DNA from: Anaerolineales bacterium UBA5195
GTDB taxonomy: Bacteria > Chloroflexota > Anaerolineae > Anaerolineales > Villigracilaceae
Assembly: GCA_002412925.1 (NCBI GenBank)
Contig: DHVZ01000057.1
Location: 1 to 64,000, forward strand
Length of the DNA: 64,000 bases
Reading direction: 5' to 3'
The translations under genes were made by a program, and so were the position numbers. Numbering within the stretch: the stretch's first letter is position 1; each line of letters starts with the position of its first letter. The notes below the pieces were generated by a model. The model was not told the DNA's origin and made no database searches. It saw only the letters and a program-made list of their open reading frames with translations. Below are positions 31,939 to 40,344 of this stretch, piece after piece.

Positions 31939-33657
31939 ATGCCAATCAAGAAGAATTTTCGTTTTGTACTTTTTAGCCTGCTGGTGGTTTTCAGCCTGTT
32001 CCTGGCCTCCTGTGGAGAGGATGAAGAGTTTGCAGAAGGTGAATCCGCCGTTGAGCAGGAGCAAACCACAGAACTACAGCCCACAGCCGAAGAGCAGCAG
32101 CCTGTTCCCGAAGGCGCTATCGATACGGGCTTCCGCCCCGAAGTCAACGGGTTTTCTTATCCCAACTATGGTGATGTGGGCTACACCACCGACGGCGAAA
32201 CCTTCCCGGTGGTCAACCTGACCTCGGTCGAGATGCGCCGCATGTTCGGCGATGGCGTCTGCGCCGCGGCTCCGAAGAGCGATGAAACCTGTGCGCTAAC
32301 TCCGCCTGCGAAACAGTGGATGGAACAAAATAACGCCAGCATGAACGGCGGCCATTGCGAGGGCTTTGCCGTACTGAGCCAGTTGATTTACAGTGGGATG
32401 ATTGACCCCACCCAGTTTGGCGCAGCCAGTACATTTGACCTGCAAATCGCCGGTAACCAAGCCCTGCAGCGCGAGCTGGCCTACTGGTGGACGACTCAAG
32501 GCCCAATCTGGGACACCCAGCAAGTGCTGCCCCCCAAGGATGCGGTCGCTTACTTGCAAGCGGAATACGCCAAAGACCCGAAGAACATCTTCCGCCTCGG
32601 CATCATGAAGGAAGATCAAACCGGCGGGCATGCCATTACGGCTTACGGCGTGCAGGACCAGGGCAATGGGATTTTCTGGATCATGGTCTACGACAACAAC
32701 TATCCCGGCCAGGAACGGCATATGACTGTGGACACCACTGCTGACACCTGGGAATATGAAGCTGCCATCAATCCCTCAGTGGAACCCGATTTATATAAAG
32801 GCAGCCCCAGCAACCCGATCCTGATTGCGGCCAATGAACCCCGCCTGGAAACCTTTCCCTGTGATTTTTGCAGCACAGCCGGAACCGCCAGTAAAGGCGG
32901 CAGTCTCCATGCTGTTGAAGCCCAGCGCTACAACGAAATCTGGACTGAAGGTTACGTGAAGATCGAGTTGGAAGACGACAAGGGACGAGGGATTGGTTAT
33001 GACAAAGACGGGAAATTTGTCAACGAGATTACCGAGGCGAAATTTCGGCCAAACCTGGCTGGCCCGTTAAGCGAAGTGCCACCAGTCATCAACATGCCAA
33101 TTGGGATGGCCTTCACCACCTATATTTATGGCGATGAAAAGGCAGCCGAAGAACCCGCCTCAATCGTGATGATCGGCCAGGGCTTTTACATCGGCATCGA
33201 TGACCTGGTCATGGCTCCCGAACAGCTTGACATGCTGACCTTCGATGGCGAAGGTGACTTCATCACCTACACCACCGACGCCGAGGAAAGCCCGGATATC
33301 ATTGTGGGCATCGAGAAACCCAAAGCCGATTTCGAACTGATCTTGAAAGCTGTCCAGGTTTCCAAAGGCACCGACATCCATGTGCTTTTCGACCAGGCAG
33401 AAGATGTCTTCGCTTTCCAGATCGCTTCCGACGCCATCGCGATGTTCGAGATTTATATCACCCGCATCGATGAGAATGGCGATGAAGAAACCTTCGATAC
33501 CGGCGATACTCCCATCGAGATTGAGCCTGACAAATTGATGTACTTCTACTTTGGCAAATGGGATGGCCAGGGCAGCAACCTCGAAGTTGGCTACGACGAG
33601 AACGGCAATGGCGAGGTTGAAGAGAGTGAAATCACCAATATGGCTGATGCGCAATAG
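31939..33657 (+). CDS. Papain-like-fold lipoprotein
   Basis: A 572-residue lipoprotein: lipobox LASC with Cys25, an acidic linker, then a domain with Cys140 (GGHCEGFAVLSQ), His231 (GGHAITAYGV) and Asp252/Asn253 (VYDNNYPGQ). The order and spacing fit a papain-like or transglutaminase-like cysteine hydrolase. A Cys pair (CDFC) follows, then beta-rich regions and an Asp/Asn-rich end (DENGNGEVEESE) that resembles a calcium-binding loop. The protein should face outside. AGAAGGAAGG precedes the ATG. It is transcribed alone and ends at a good terminator. I do not recognise a named family. Confidence 0.78.
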   Translation: MPIKKNFRFVLFSLLVVFSLFLASCGEDEEFAEGESAVEQEQTTELQPTAEEQQPVPEGAIDTGFRPEVNGFSYPNYGDVGYTTDGETFPVVNLTSVEMRRMFGDGVCAAAPKSDETCALTPPAKQWMEQNNASMNGGHCEGFAVLSQLIYSGMIDPTQFGAASTFDLQIAGNQALQRELAYWWTTQGPIWDTQQVLPPKDAVAYLQAEYAKDPKNIFRLGIMKEDQTGGHAITAYGVQDQGNGIFWIMVYDNNYPGQERHMTVDTTADTWEYEAAINPSVEPDLYKGSPSNPILIAANEPRLETFPCDFCSTAGTASKGGSLHAVEAQRYNEIWTEGYVKIELEDDKGRGIGYDKDGKFVNEITEAKFRPNLAGPLSEVPPVINMPIGMAFTTYIYGDEKAAEEPASIVMIGQGFYIGIDDLVMAPEQLDMLTFDGEGDFITYTTDAEESPDIIVGIEKPKADFELILKAVQVSKGTDIHVLFDQAEDVFAFQIASDAIAMFEIYITRIDENGDEETFDTGDTPIEIEPDKLMYFYFGKWDGQGSNLEVGYDENGNGEVEESEITNMADAQ

Positions 33658-33683
33658 CGATTGAACCCCGTTCGCGCTCATCG

Positions 33684-33720
33684 AGGCTTCCGGAGTCACC
33701 TGACTTCGGAAGCCTGTTTT
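33684..33720 (+). terminator. Terminator of the papain-like lipoprotein gene
   Basis: aggcttccggagtca pairs with tgacttcggaagcct (one G-T pair), followed by gtttt. Confidence 0.85.
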
Positions 33721-33730
33721 ATGTTGTCGA

Positions 33731-33839
33731 GCCGCACTAGTGCCGCAACTACCTTAAGCTGTAGGGCTGTTTTGAACATTTTCTCCTTGAAAGAAAACCG
33801 ATTACCCGACATCTTTATAAAGTTGCGGTACTAGCGGCG
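33731..33839 (+). repeat. 109-bp MITE-like element
   Basis: The ends ctagtgccgcaact (33737-33750) and agttgcggtactag (33821-33834) are inverted repeats matching at 13 of 14 positions, with gccgc/gcggc just outside. The interior has no ORF. No second copy is visible in this window. Confidence 0.55.
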
Positions 33840-33929
33840 AAGAAATCTCTCATTAAACAGGGAAGACTGGCCTTGAGGAGATTGCTTCGTTCACTGGAGA
33901 TCGCTCACGCGCAATGACATCGTTAATTT

Positions 33930-33985
33930 CAGTACTTCACAAAAGTTGAAAAATAAATCTGATTTTGGGTAGGTATTTTGGGGAA
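33930..33985 (+). repeat. TCAGTAnTTCAC family repeat copy
   Basis: cagtacttcacaaaagttg followed by aaataaatctgattttggg resembles the 22431 copy over about 50 bp but lacks a clear right end. Confidence 0.5.
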
Positions 33986-34062
33986 TTTCCCTCACGCCAG
34001 ATGCAGGAATCCGGTATAGAATTGTGGCAGACGAATCCTTTTTCAATCACGAGGAGCATCCC

Positions 34063-36123
34063 ATGCCTGCTGACAAACGCCCAATCAGCGCCGAAGACCT
34101 GTACCGGATCGAGATAATTTCCGAACCGCGCATCGCGCCGGACGGAAGACACGTCGTGTACCGCCAGCAGCGCGTGGATAAAAAGACTGAGAAAAAATAC
34201 GCCAATTTGTGGATTGCTTCGACTTCGATTACACCTCCGCTCAGCGCAAATACACCGCGGCAATTCACGTATGGCGATCAGAACGATTCGTCGCCGCGCT
34301 GGTCACCGGATGGCAAACAGATCGCTTTTCTCTCCAACCGGGGCGACAAAGACAAACCAGCTCAAATCTACCTGATCCCGTTCGATGGCGGCGAAGCGCA
34401 TCCATTGACCGAGATTGAGGGTGAGATTACCATCGTCAGCTGGTCATCAGACGGGCGAAAGCTGCTCTGCCTGGTGCGCAAAACGGACGAGGAGCAGTTG
34501 GAGCGCGAGAAGGATGAGCAAAAAAAGAAACTCGGCGTGGTGACGCGCCATGTCACCCGGCTTTTTTACAAACTGGATGGCTACGGCTACCTGCCCCATG
34601 AGCGAACGCATATCTGGCTGGTGGATGCGCGCACAGGCAAAGGGAAGCAACTGACCGAGGGCGACATCTGGGATGAAGCCGACCCGGCTTTTTCACCGGA
34701 TGGGTCGCAGATTGTGTTCGTCTCGAACCACGCCAAAGACCCCGACCAGGCTCCCGATCGGATGGATTTATTCGTTCTCCCAGTGCTGAGCGGAGGCGTA
34801 GCCGAAGTCGAAGCACGGAAAATCAAAACCCCGATCGGGTACAAAACCCTCCCGGCCTTTTCGCCGGATGGCCACTGGATTGCCTATCTGGGGCGCGAGG
34901 GCGAAGGCGAAGACTGGCGCAACCTGAATCTGTGGGTCGTCCCGGCGGATGGCTCGAAAATGCCAAAAAATCTGACCGCGCAGTACGACCTGCAATGCGG
35001 GGCAAGTATCATCGGTGACATCGGCTCACCTGAACAGATGGCCCCGATCTGGTCGCCAGATGGTAAGTTCATCTACTTCCAGGCCGCGCTGCACGGCTCG
35101 GTTTTGCTGAAGTGCATCAGCGTGGATGGCGCTCATTTACTGGATGTAGTGGGCCAGGGTGGCGCGGTCGGCGCTCCTTCGTTCGATAAAAGCCACTCGC
35201 GGGTGGCCTATTTTTTCGGACAGATGCATGATCCGGGTCAAATCCACTTAAAAGAGTTGGCGAACCCTTCGACAGGCTCAGGGACCACGACCATCCGTCA
35301 CCTGACGCGCATCAACCGGGCGCTGTTCGAGACGGTTGATTTGTCCAAAGTCGAAGAAGTCTGGTTCAAGGGGCCGGATGGGAACGATTTGCAGGGCTGG
35401 ATTCTGTTCCCGCCCGGGTTCGACCCGAAAAAGAAATACCCGTCGATTTTAGAAATCCACGGCGGGCCGCTGACGCAGTATGGCAAGTTTTTTATGCACG
35501 AGTTCTACTTCCTGGCCTCTCTGGGCTACGTGGTCTATTTCTGCAACCCGCGCGGCGGACGCGGCTACGGCGAGGCGCACGCGAAGTCGATTTTCGGCGC
35601 GTGGGGCAGCGTCGATTACGCCGATCTGATGGCCTGGACGGATTTGGTGGCCACCAAGCCGTACATCGACCCGAAACGGATGGGCGTGACCGGCGGCAGT
35701 TACGGCGGCTATATGACACTCTGGATGATCGGCCATACCGAGCGCTTCAAGGCGGCGGTTGCGCAGCGCGTGGTCAGCAACTTCGTCAGCGAGTGGGGTT
35801 CGAGCGACCTGAACTGGACCTTCGAGTACGAGGTGATGGCCGAGGCGCCCTTCAAGGACTTCCAGAAATGGTGGGACATGTCGCCGATGAAATATATCGG
35901 CAACGCCAAGACGCCGACCATGATTACCCACTCCGAAAACGACCTGCGCTGTCCCATCGAACAGGGCGAGCAGGCCTTTGTAGCGCTCAAACGCCTGGGC
36001 GTGGAGACCGAATTCATCCGCTTCCCGGATGAGTTCCACGGGTTGTCACGGACCGGGCGAACGGATCGCAAGCTGGCAAGGTTGGGTCAGATTGCGCGCT
36101 GGATGGATAAGTATTTGAAATAG
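34063..36123 (+). CDS. S9 family serine peptidase (acylaminoacyl peptidase/DPP type)
   Basis: A 686-residue prolyl oligopeptidase-family enzyme. Residues about 1-400 form a WD40-like beta-propeller (repeated WSPDGK and FSPDG phrases); the C-terminal alpha/beta hydrolase domain has Ser546 (GGSYGG), Asp627 (SENDLRCP) and His659 (DEFHGLS). No signal peptide is present, so it is cytoplasmic and trims short peptides. ATG at 34063 has GAGGAG; an upstream GTG is not needed. A dispersed repeat inserted in frame encodes PSTGSG at about residue 404, between propeller and catalytic domain. Confidence 0.95.
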   Translation: MPADKRPISAEDLYRIEIISEPRIAPDGRHVVYRQQRVDKKTEKKYANLWIASTSITPPLSANTPRQFTYGDQNDSSPRWSPDGKQIAFLSNRGDKDKPAQIYLIPFDGGEAHPLTEIEGEITIVSWSSDGRKLLCLVRKTDEEQLEREKDEQKKKLGVVTRHVTRLFYKLDGYGYLPHERTHIWLVDARTGKGKQLTEGDIWDEADPAFSPDGSQIVFVSNHAKDPDQAPDRMDLFVLPVLSGGVAEVEARKIKTPIGYKTLPAFSPDGHWIAYLGREGEGEDWRNLNLWVVPADGSKMPKNLTAQYDLQCGASIIGDIGSPEQMAPIWSPDGKFIYFQAALHGSVLLKCISVDGAHLLDVVGQGGAVGAPSFDKSHSRVAYFFGQMHDPGQIHLKELANPSTGSGTTTIRHLTRINRALFETVDLSKVEEVWFKGPDGNDLQGWILFPPGFDPKKKYPSILEIHGGPLTQYGKFFMHEFYFLASLGYVVYFCNPRGGRGYGEAHAKSIFGAWGSVDYADLMAWTDLVATKPYIDPKRMGVTGGSYGGYMTLWMIGHTERFKAAVAQRVVSNFVSEWGSSDLNWTFEYEVMAEAPFKDFQKWWDMSPMKYIGNAKTPTMITHSENDLRCPIEQGEQAFVALKRLGVETEFIRFPDEFHGLSRTGRTDRKLARLGQIARWMDKYLK
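35265..35284 (+). repeat. TTCGACAGGCTCA repeat in frame inside the S9 peptidase gene
   Basis: cccttcgacaggctcaggga encodes PSTGSG. It shares its core with the insert in lysS at 27113. Confidence 0.75.
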
Positions 36124-36132
36124 GTGGGTAAC

Positions 36133-36151
36133 ACAGACCTGTCAGGTCTGT
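36133..36151 (+). repeat. ACAGACCTGTCAGGTCTGT palindrome
   Basis: A near-perfect palindrome between the S9 peptidase and hutH genes. It is probably a dispersed REP-like repeat or a weak operator; only one copy is seen here. Confidence 0.5.
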
Positions 36152-36181
36152 CGAAAAATCAAGCACAGGAAAGGGAAACCC

Positions 36182-37744
36182 ATGCAATCAGAATTAAAAT
36201 CCTTGGTTATCGACGGCGAATCTTTAACCATTGAGGCAGTTGTTGCCGTGGCCGAAAACCCGGAGATACAAGTCGAACTTTCAGAAGCAGCCTGGAAAAA
36301 GGTCCGCCGGGCGGCGCAGGCTGTGCAGGATTTTGTGGCCCGCGGCCAGATCGTCTACGGAATCACGACCGGGTTTGGAGCCTTCAAAGACAAAATCATT
36401 CCTCCAGCCCAGGTGGAACAACTCCAGCGCAACATCCTGATCAGCCACTCCGTGGGGGTCGGCGAGCCGCTCGACCAGGCCAGCACGCGGGCGATGATGC
36501 TGATCCGCGCCAACACCCTGGCCAAGGGCCACTCCGGCATCCGTGAGGAGACCCTGAGGCTGCTGCTGGAACTGCTCAACCGGGGCATCCATCCGATCAT
36601 CCCTTGCCAGGGTTCGCTCGGCGCGAGCGGCGACCTGGCTCCGCTGGCGCACATGGCCCTGCCATTGATCGGACTGGGTGAAGTCAGCTATCAAGGGGAA
36701 AAGTTGAGCGGCGCGGAGGCGCTCACGCGGGCCGGATTAAAACCCGTGACCCTGACCGCCAAGGAAGGTCTGGCGCTGACGAACGGGACGACCCTGATGA
36801 ACGCCCTCGGTGTGCTGGTGACCTACCAGGCCGAGAACCTGGCCGCCGTTGCCGACCTGGCCGGGGCGCTGAGCCTGGAAGCCCTGCACGGCACACCGCG
36901 CGCCTACGATATCCGGATCCATGCCGCGCGGCCCCATCCGCGCCAGATCGAGTGTGCGGCCTTCATGCAGAAATTGATCGAGGGCAGCAGCTTTACCCGC
37001 CCCGACGACCCGCTCAACGTCCAGGATGCCTATACGCTGCGCTGCATCCCACAGGTGCATGGCGCAGTGCGCGACGCCATCGCCTATGCGCGCTGGGTCA
37101 TGAATATCGAGCTAAATTCCGCCACCGACAATCCGCTGATCTTTTTCGACGAAAACGACGAAGCAACCGTTCTCTCGGGCGGCAACTTCCACGGTGAGCC
37201 GCTGGCGATCGCCATGGATTACCTGGCCATCGCCCTGACCGAACTGGGCAACATCTCCGAGCGTCGTATTTCCCGGCTGGTGGATACCGCCAGCAACGCG
37301 GGCGTCCTGCCCGCCTTCCTGATCCAGCAGGGCGGCGTCAACTCAGGGTTCATGCTGACCCAGTACACCGCGGCTTCGCTGGCCTCCGAAAACAAGGTCC
37401 TCTCCCACCCCGCCAGCGTGGATACCATCCCCACCTCGGCGAATATCGAGGACCACGTCAGCATGGGCCCGGCAGCGGCCCGGCAGGCCAGGGAGATTGC
37501 CGGGAACGCGGAGAAGATCCTGGCGATTGAGTTATTTGCCGCCGCCCAGGGGATCGACTTCCGCCGCCAGGTGCTCGGCGCGGAGGCCCGGCTCGGCCAG
37601 GGAACCGAGCCCGCCTATGACCTGATCCGCCAGCAGGTGCCCTTCATTGAGCAGGATACGCTGATGTACCCTTATATCGAAACCATCCGCAAAATGGTGG
37701 CCGAGGGCACGCTGTCTCAGGCCGCCAGAGAAGCGATTGCATAG
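36182..37744 (+). CDS. hutH: Histidine ammonia-lyase
   Basis: A 520-residue aromatic amino acid lyase. The Ala148-Ser149-Gly150 triad in GSLGASGDLAPLAH cyclises to the MIO electrophile, and Tyr59 in YGITTGFG is the catalytic base. Histidine is the likely substrate because the chain matches HutH in length and lacks the plant PAL extension; tyrosine or phenylalanine cannot be fully excluded. It converts L-histidine to urocanate. The rest of the hut pathway is not adjacent. The upstream S9 gene ends 58 bp before it. Confidence 0.92.
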   Translation: MQSELKSLVIDGESLTIEAVVAVAENPEIQVELSEAAWKKVRRAAQAVQDFVARGQIVYGITTGFGAFKDKIIPPAQVEQLQRNILISHSVGVGEPLDQASTRAMMLIRANTLAKGHSGIREETLRLLLELLNRGIHPIIPCQGSLGASGDLAPLAHMALPLIGLGEVSYQGEKLSGAEALTRAGLKPVTLTAKEGLALTNGTTLMNALGVLVTYQAENLAAVADLAGALSLEALHGTPRAYDIRIHAARPHPRQIECAAFMQKLIEGSSFTRPDDPLNVQDAYTLRCIPQVHGAVRDAIAYARWVMNIELNSATDNPLIFFDENDEATVLSGGNFHGEPLAIAMDYLAIALTELGNISERRISRLVDTASNAGVLPAFLIQQGGVNSGFMLTQYTAASLASENKVLSHPASVDTIPTSANIEDHVSMGPAAARQAREIAGNAEKILAIELFAAAQGIDFRRQVLGAEARLGQGTEPAYDLIRQQVPFIEQDTLMYPYIETIRKMVAEGTLSQAAREAIA

Positions 37745-37751
37745 AAAGATT

Positions 37752-37867
37752 GAGGGTTGAGTAGGACGGTGCTCTCCCGTCCGTACACCTGCACTTGACG
37801 CAAGTGCAGGTGTCGAAACCCGGTATCACTTGGTTTCGGTACGGCAAAGAGCGCCTACTCAACCAGC
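37752..37867 (-). repeat. 116-bp copy of the GGTTGAGTAG element
   Basis: Ends are gagggttgagtagg and cctactcaaccagc, inverted with respect to each other. The interior has a tgcacttgacgcaagtgca hairpin. It is a shortened relative of the 186-bp copies at 40145 and 51099. Confidence 0.75.
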
Positions 37868-37882
37868 GCTTATAGACGAAAA

Positions 37883-38308
37883 ATGAAATGGTATAAATCC
37901 ACCCTCGAAATCCCCACGCACGGCAAAGGTCTGTACGCCTTTACCGACAAGCTTAACGCGCAGCTGCGCTTCTGGAACGTGCGCGAAGGCATCTGCTTCC
38001 TGTTCTGCCCGCACACTTCCGCCTCGCTGACCATCAACGAGAACTACGATCCCACCGCCCAGGCCGACTTGGAAACCGCGCTGGAAAAGCTGGTCCCTGA
38101 AAACGAGCGCTGGTACAGTCACGACCTGGAAGGCCCGGACGATGCCACCTCGCACATCCGCGCCATGCTGACGGAGGTCAGCCTGACCATCCCGGTCGAT
38201 GACGGGCGCTTGACGCTGGGCACCTGGCAGGGAGTTTACCTGTTCGAACACCGCGCCCGTCCGCACCGGCGGGAAGTCTGGGTGCGGATGCTGGAGATGG
38301 CGGAATAG
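37883..38308 (+). CDS. YjbQ/UPF0047 family protein
   Basis: A 141-residue protein of the YjbQ family, with CPHTSASLTINENYDP and HRARPHRREVWVRM. His and Glu residues in these blocks form the conserved site. The family shows weak thiamine phosphate synthase activity in vitro; its real role is uncertain. No Shine-Dalgarno sequence is present; a TATAGA lies 6 nt before the ATG, so a leaderless start is possible but weaker than the others. It follows a dispersed repeat that also separates it from hutH. Confidence 0.9.
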   Translation: MKWYKSTLEIPTHGKGLYAFTDKLNAQLRFWNVREGICFLFCPHTSASLTINENYDPTAQADLETALEKLVPENERWYSHDLEGPDDATSHIRAMLTEVSLTIPVDDGRLTLGTWQGVYLFEHRARPHRREVWVRMLEMAE

Positions 38309-38315
38309 ATCAAAA

Positions 38316-38341
38316 AGGCGCTGGTCTCCTGACCAGCGCCT
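38316..38341 (-). terminator. Terminator hairpin downstream of the TGS-uridine kinase and yjbQ genes
   Basis: aggcgctggtc and gaccagcgcct pair around tcct, with five A residues on the left giving a minus-strand T tract. A second hairpin, gtttgggtc/gacccaaac (38382-38403, loop tccc), lies between it and the kinase stop and shares the ggtctccYgacc centre. Confidence 0.75.
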
Positions 38342-38410
38342 AACTCGTATATTGTTAGGTTAAATATCCCGACAATGTTCAGTTTGGGTCTCCCGACCCA
38401 AACCCGCCCC

Positions 38411-40114
38411 CTACCCGCCCCAAACCTTGAAATCCTTCAAGATCGACCCACCAACAAACTCACGCAAAATTGAGTTATCGGGGATCCATTCTGGTTCGAG
38501 GGGTAGGAACCATTCCAGGAAAGCTAGCAGGCGTTTGGTCTCAACATATTCCGGCGTGCCATGTTGTACCTGTCTCAGCAATGGCTCGGCCAGGGGGCGC
38601 AGTACCGCCAGTTCGTAGGCCAGCGCAGAATTGAACATCACATCTGCATATTCCTGATAGGGAAAAATGTGGTTTTTCTCTCCGCGCCGCACCGATTCCC
38701 AACGGCTGATGGTCTGTTGGGCCGAATAGCCGCGCTCACGCGCATCACGCACAATCCGGCGCACCAGGCGGGTGTCGGTGGTCGAGACACGGTTATGGCG
38801 GTCAAGATTGAGTTGAGTCAGGGCTGAGGCGTAAATCTTGAACGACTGGGTCAACAGCGCCGGGGGAATCAGGCGCGGGTTCAGGCCGTGGATGCCCTCC
38901 ATGATGATCAACTGGTCCGGACGCAGGCGCACCACATCGCCGGGTCTTTGGCAGCCCTCTTTGAAATCATAGTGCGGCAATTGCACTTCATCGCCGTTAA
39001 TCAATTTCTGGAGCTGTTCACCCAACTGAACCAGGTTGAGCGCATCAATGGTTTCGAAATCGTACTGGCCATGCTCGTCCTTGGGGGTTTTCTCGCGGTC
39101 GATAAAGAAATTATCCAGTTCAATGGCAAAGGGCGAAAGGCCCAGCGCCAGCAATTGCACGGCAAGGCGCCGCGAGAAGGTGGTCTTTCCTGAAGAGGAG
39201 GGTCCGGAGATGAGCACCAGCCGCGCATTGCCCCGTCTGTCAGCGATCTGGCGGGCAATCGAAGCAATATATTGTTCGTGCAAGGCTTCGGAGACCAGGA
39301 TGATTTCGCGGCTGCGACCGGCCTGGATGGAATCATCCAACGCGCCGACACTCTCAATCCCCAACCGCTGCAGCCAGTCGCCATACTGGCGGAACGCGGT
39401 CAACAACTGTGGATAATCTTCCATTGGCGCAACCGTGGTCGGCGCGTGGCGACGGGGAAATCGCAGGGTAAAACCGCCATCCGACGGGGTCAGTCCAAAC
39501 CACTTGACATAGCCTGAGGAAGGCACCATGTAACCGTGATGATAATCAACGTGGTCACCGATACTGTAAAGTGTGACGTAAGGTTTCCGGCGGTGTTTGA
39601 GCAGATGGACTTTATCGTCGAGGTGATGGCTCTCGAAATAGGCAATCGCCTCCTCAAGGGAGGCTTCGCGGCGATTAAAGGGTAAATCCTGATCCACAAT
39701 GCGCTGCATTTCCGTTTCGAGAGCCTGTAACTCGCGAGTGGTCAGCTGCTCTCGACCGCGCACATCGCAGTAATAGCCGCCTGAAGCCACAGAGTGATCG
39801 ACAAACAGGGAGGCTTCCGGGAACAAATTGGAAAAAGCCGCGCCGAGCACAAAAGTCAATGAACGCCGATAAATCCGTGCGCCATCAGAATCGGCCATCG
39901 TCACCGCCCGCACGCGCGCTTCCATGTTGATGGGATAAGTCAGCTCGTGCAGTTCGCCGTTAATCACCACGCCAACAACCGGCGCAGGCAGATCGGCTTC
40001 GATTTTCTTCAGGAATTCCGCCGCGCACAAACCGCGCGGACCTTCGAGCGTCCGCCCATCGGGCAGGTGGATCTGGACCAAGTCGCTTTGTTCGACAAGT
40101 CGGATGTCTGTCAT
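38411..40114 (-). CDS. Uridine kinase-like protein fused to TGS and tRNA-synthetase SAD domains
   Basis: A 567-residue fusion. It has an N-terminal TGS domain (about 12-72), a threonyl/alanyl-tRNA synthetase second additional domain (about 90-260, with DHSVASGGYYCD and LYSIGDHVDYHHG), and a C-terminal P-loop kinase like uridine kinase (GPSSSGKTT at 304-312, then IELDNFFIDREKTP). The kinase presumably phosphorylates uridine/cytidine or another nucleoside. The SAD editing-type residues may be degenerate. No Shine-Dalgarno sequence is present; TGATAGGGT lies 6 nt before ATG, so the mRNA may be leaderless. It is a known but uncharacterised architecture in several phyla. Confidence 0.9.
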   Translation of the reverse strand: MTDIRLVEQSDLVQIHLPDGRTLEGPRGLCAAEFLKKIEADLPAPVVGVVINGELHELTYPINMEARVRAVTMADSDGARIYRRSLTFVLGAAFSNLFPEASLFVDHSVASGGYYCDVRGREQLTTRELQALETEMQRIVDQDLPFNRREASLEEAIAYFESHHLDDKVHLLKHRRKPYVTLYSIGDHVDYHHGYMVPSSGYVKWFGLTPSDGGFTLRFPRRHAPTTVAPMEDYPQLLTAFRQYGDWLQRLGIESVGALDDSIQAGRSREIILVSEALHEQYIASIARQIADRRGNARLVLISGPSSSGKTTFSRRLAVQLLALGLSPFAIELDNFFIDREKTPKDEHGQYDFETIDALNLVQLGEQLQKLINGDEVQLPHYDFKEGCQRPGDVVRLRPDQLIIMEGIHGLNPRLIPPALLTQSFKIYASALTQLNLDRHNRVSTTDTRLVRRIVRDARERGYSAQQTISRWESVRRGEKNHIFPYQEYADVMFNSALAYELAVLRPLAEPLLRQVQHGTPEYVETKRLLAFLEWFLPLEPEWIPDNSILREFVGGSILKDFKVWGG

Positions 40115-40120
40115 GCAAAA

Positions 40121-40129
40121 ACCCTATCA
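40121..40129 (-). promoter_or_regulatory. Possible leaderless extended -10 of the TGS-uridine kinase gene
   Basis: TGATAGGGT fits TGnTANNNT and ends 6 nt before the ATG. Confidence 0.4.
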
Positions 40130-40144
40130 TTTGAGTTAGAGTAA

Positions 40145-40330
40145 GCTGGTTGAATAGAGCGGTGAGTTTCGATACGCAAAGAACGCTACTCAACTACCGC
40201 CGCCCGTATCAAAATCGCCGATGCCGGGTTCCGACACCTGCACTGCACCACACCTGCCCTGGCGGGCGGTGCCAGGGAACGCAGTGCGGTGCAAGTGTAC
40301 GCCGAAAGTTCATCGGCTGCTCAACCCTCG
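40145..40330 (+). repeat. 186-bp dispersed element, copy 1
   Basis: It runs from gctggttgaatagagcgg to gctgctcaaccctcg and matches the reverse complement of 51099-51284 at roughly nine positions in ten over its whole length. The interior contains gcactgcaccac and a long GC-rich hairpin (cctggcgggcggtgccagg). The small ORFs it contains are by-products. Confidence 0.9.
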
Positions 40331-40344
40331 AATTTTCTTTCTAA

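Larger units (their letters stand above)
33658..34062 (+). other. 405-bp gene-free repeat island
   Basis: Contains the terminator at 33684-33720, a MITE-like element (33731-33839), a degenerate CATTGCGAG-type repeat (about 33873-33922) and a TCAGTAnTTCAC family copy (33930-33985), then the ribosome site of the S9 peptidase gene. No ORF of its own is credible. Confidence 0.75.

Noticed and set aside
40150..40344. Small ORF similar to another at 51031-51279
   Set aside because: Their similarity comes only from the 186-bp dispersed element in both places; no start signals.
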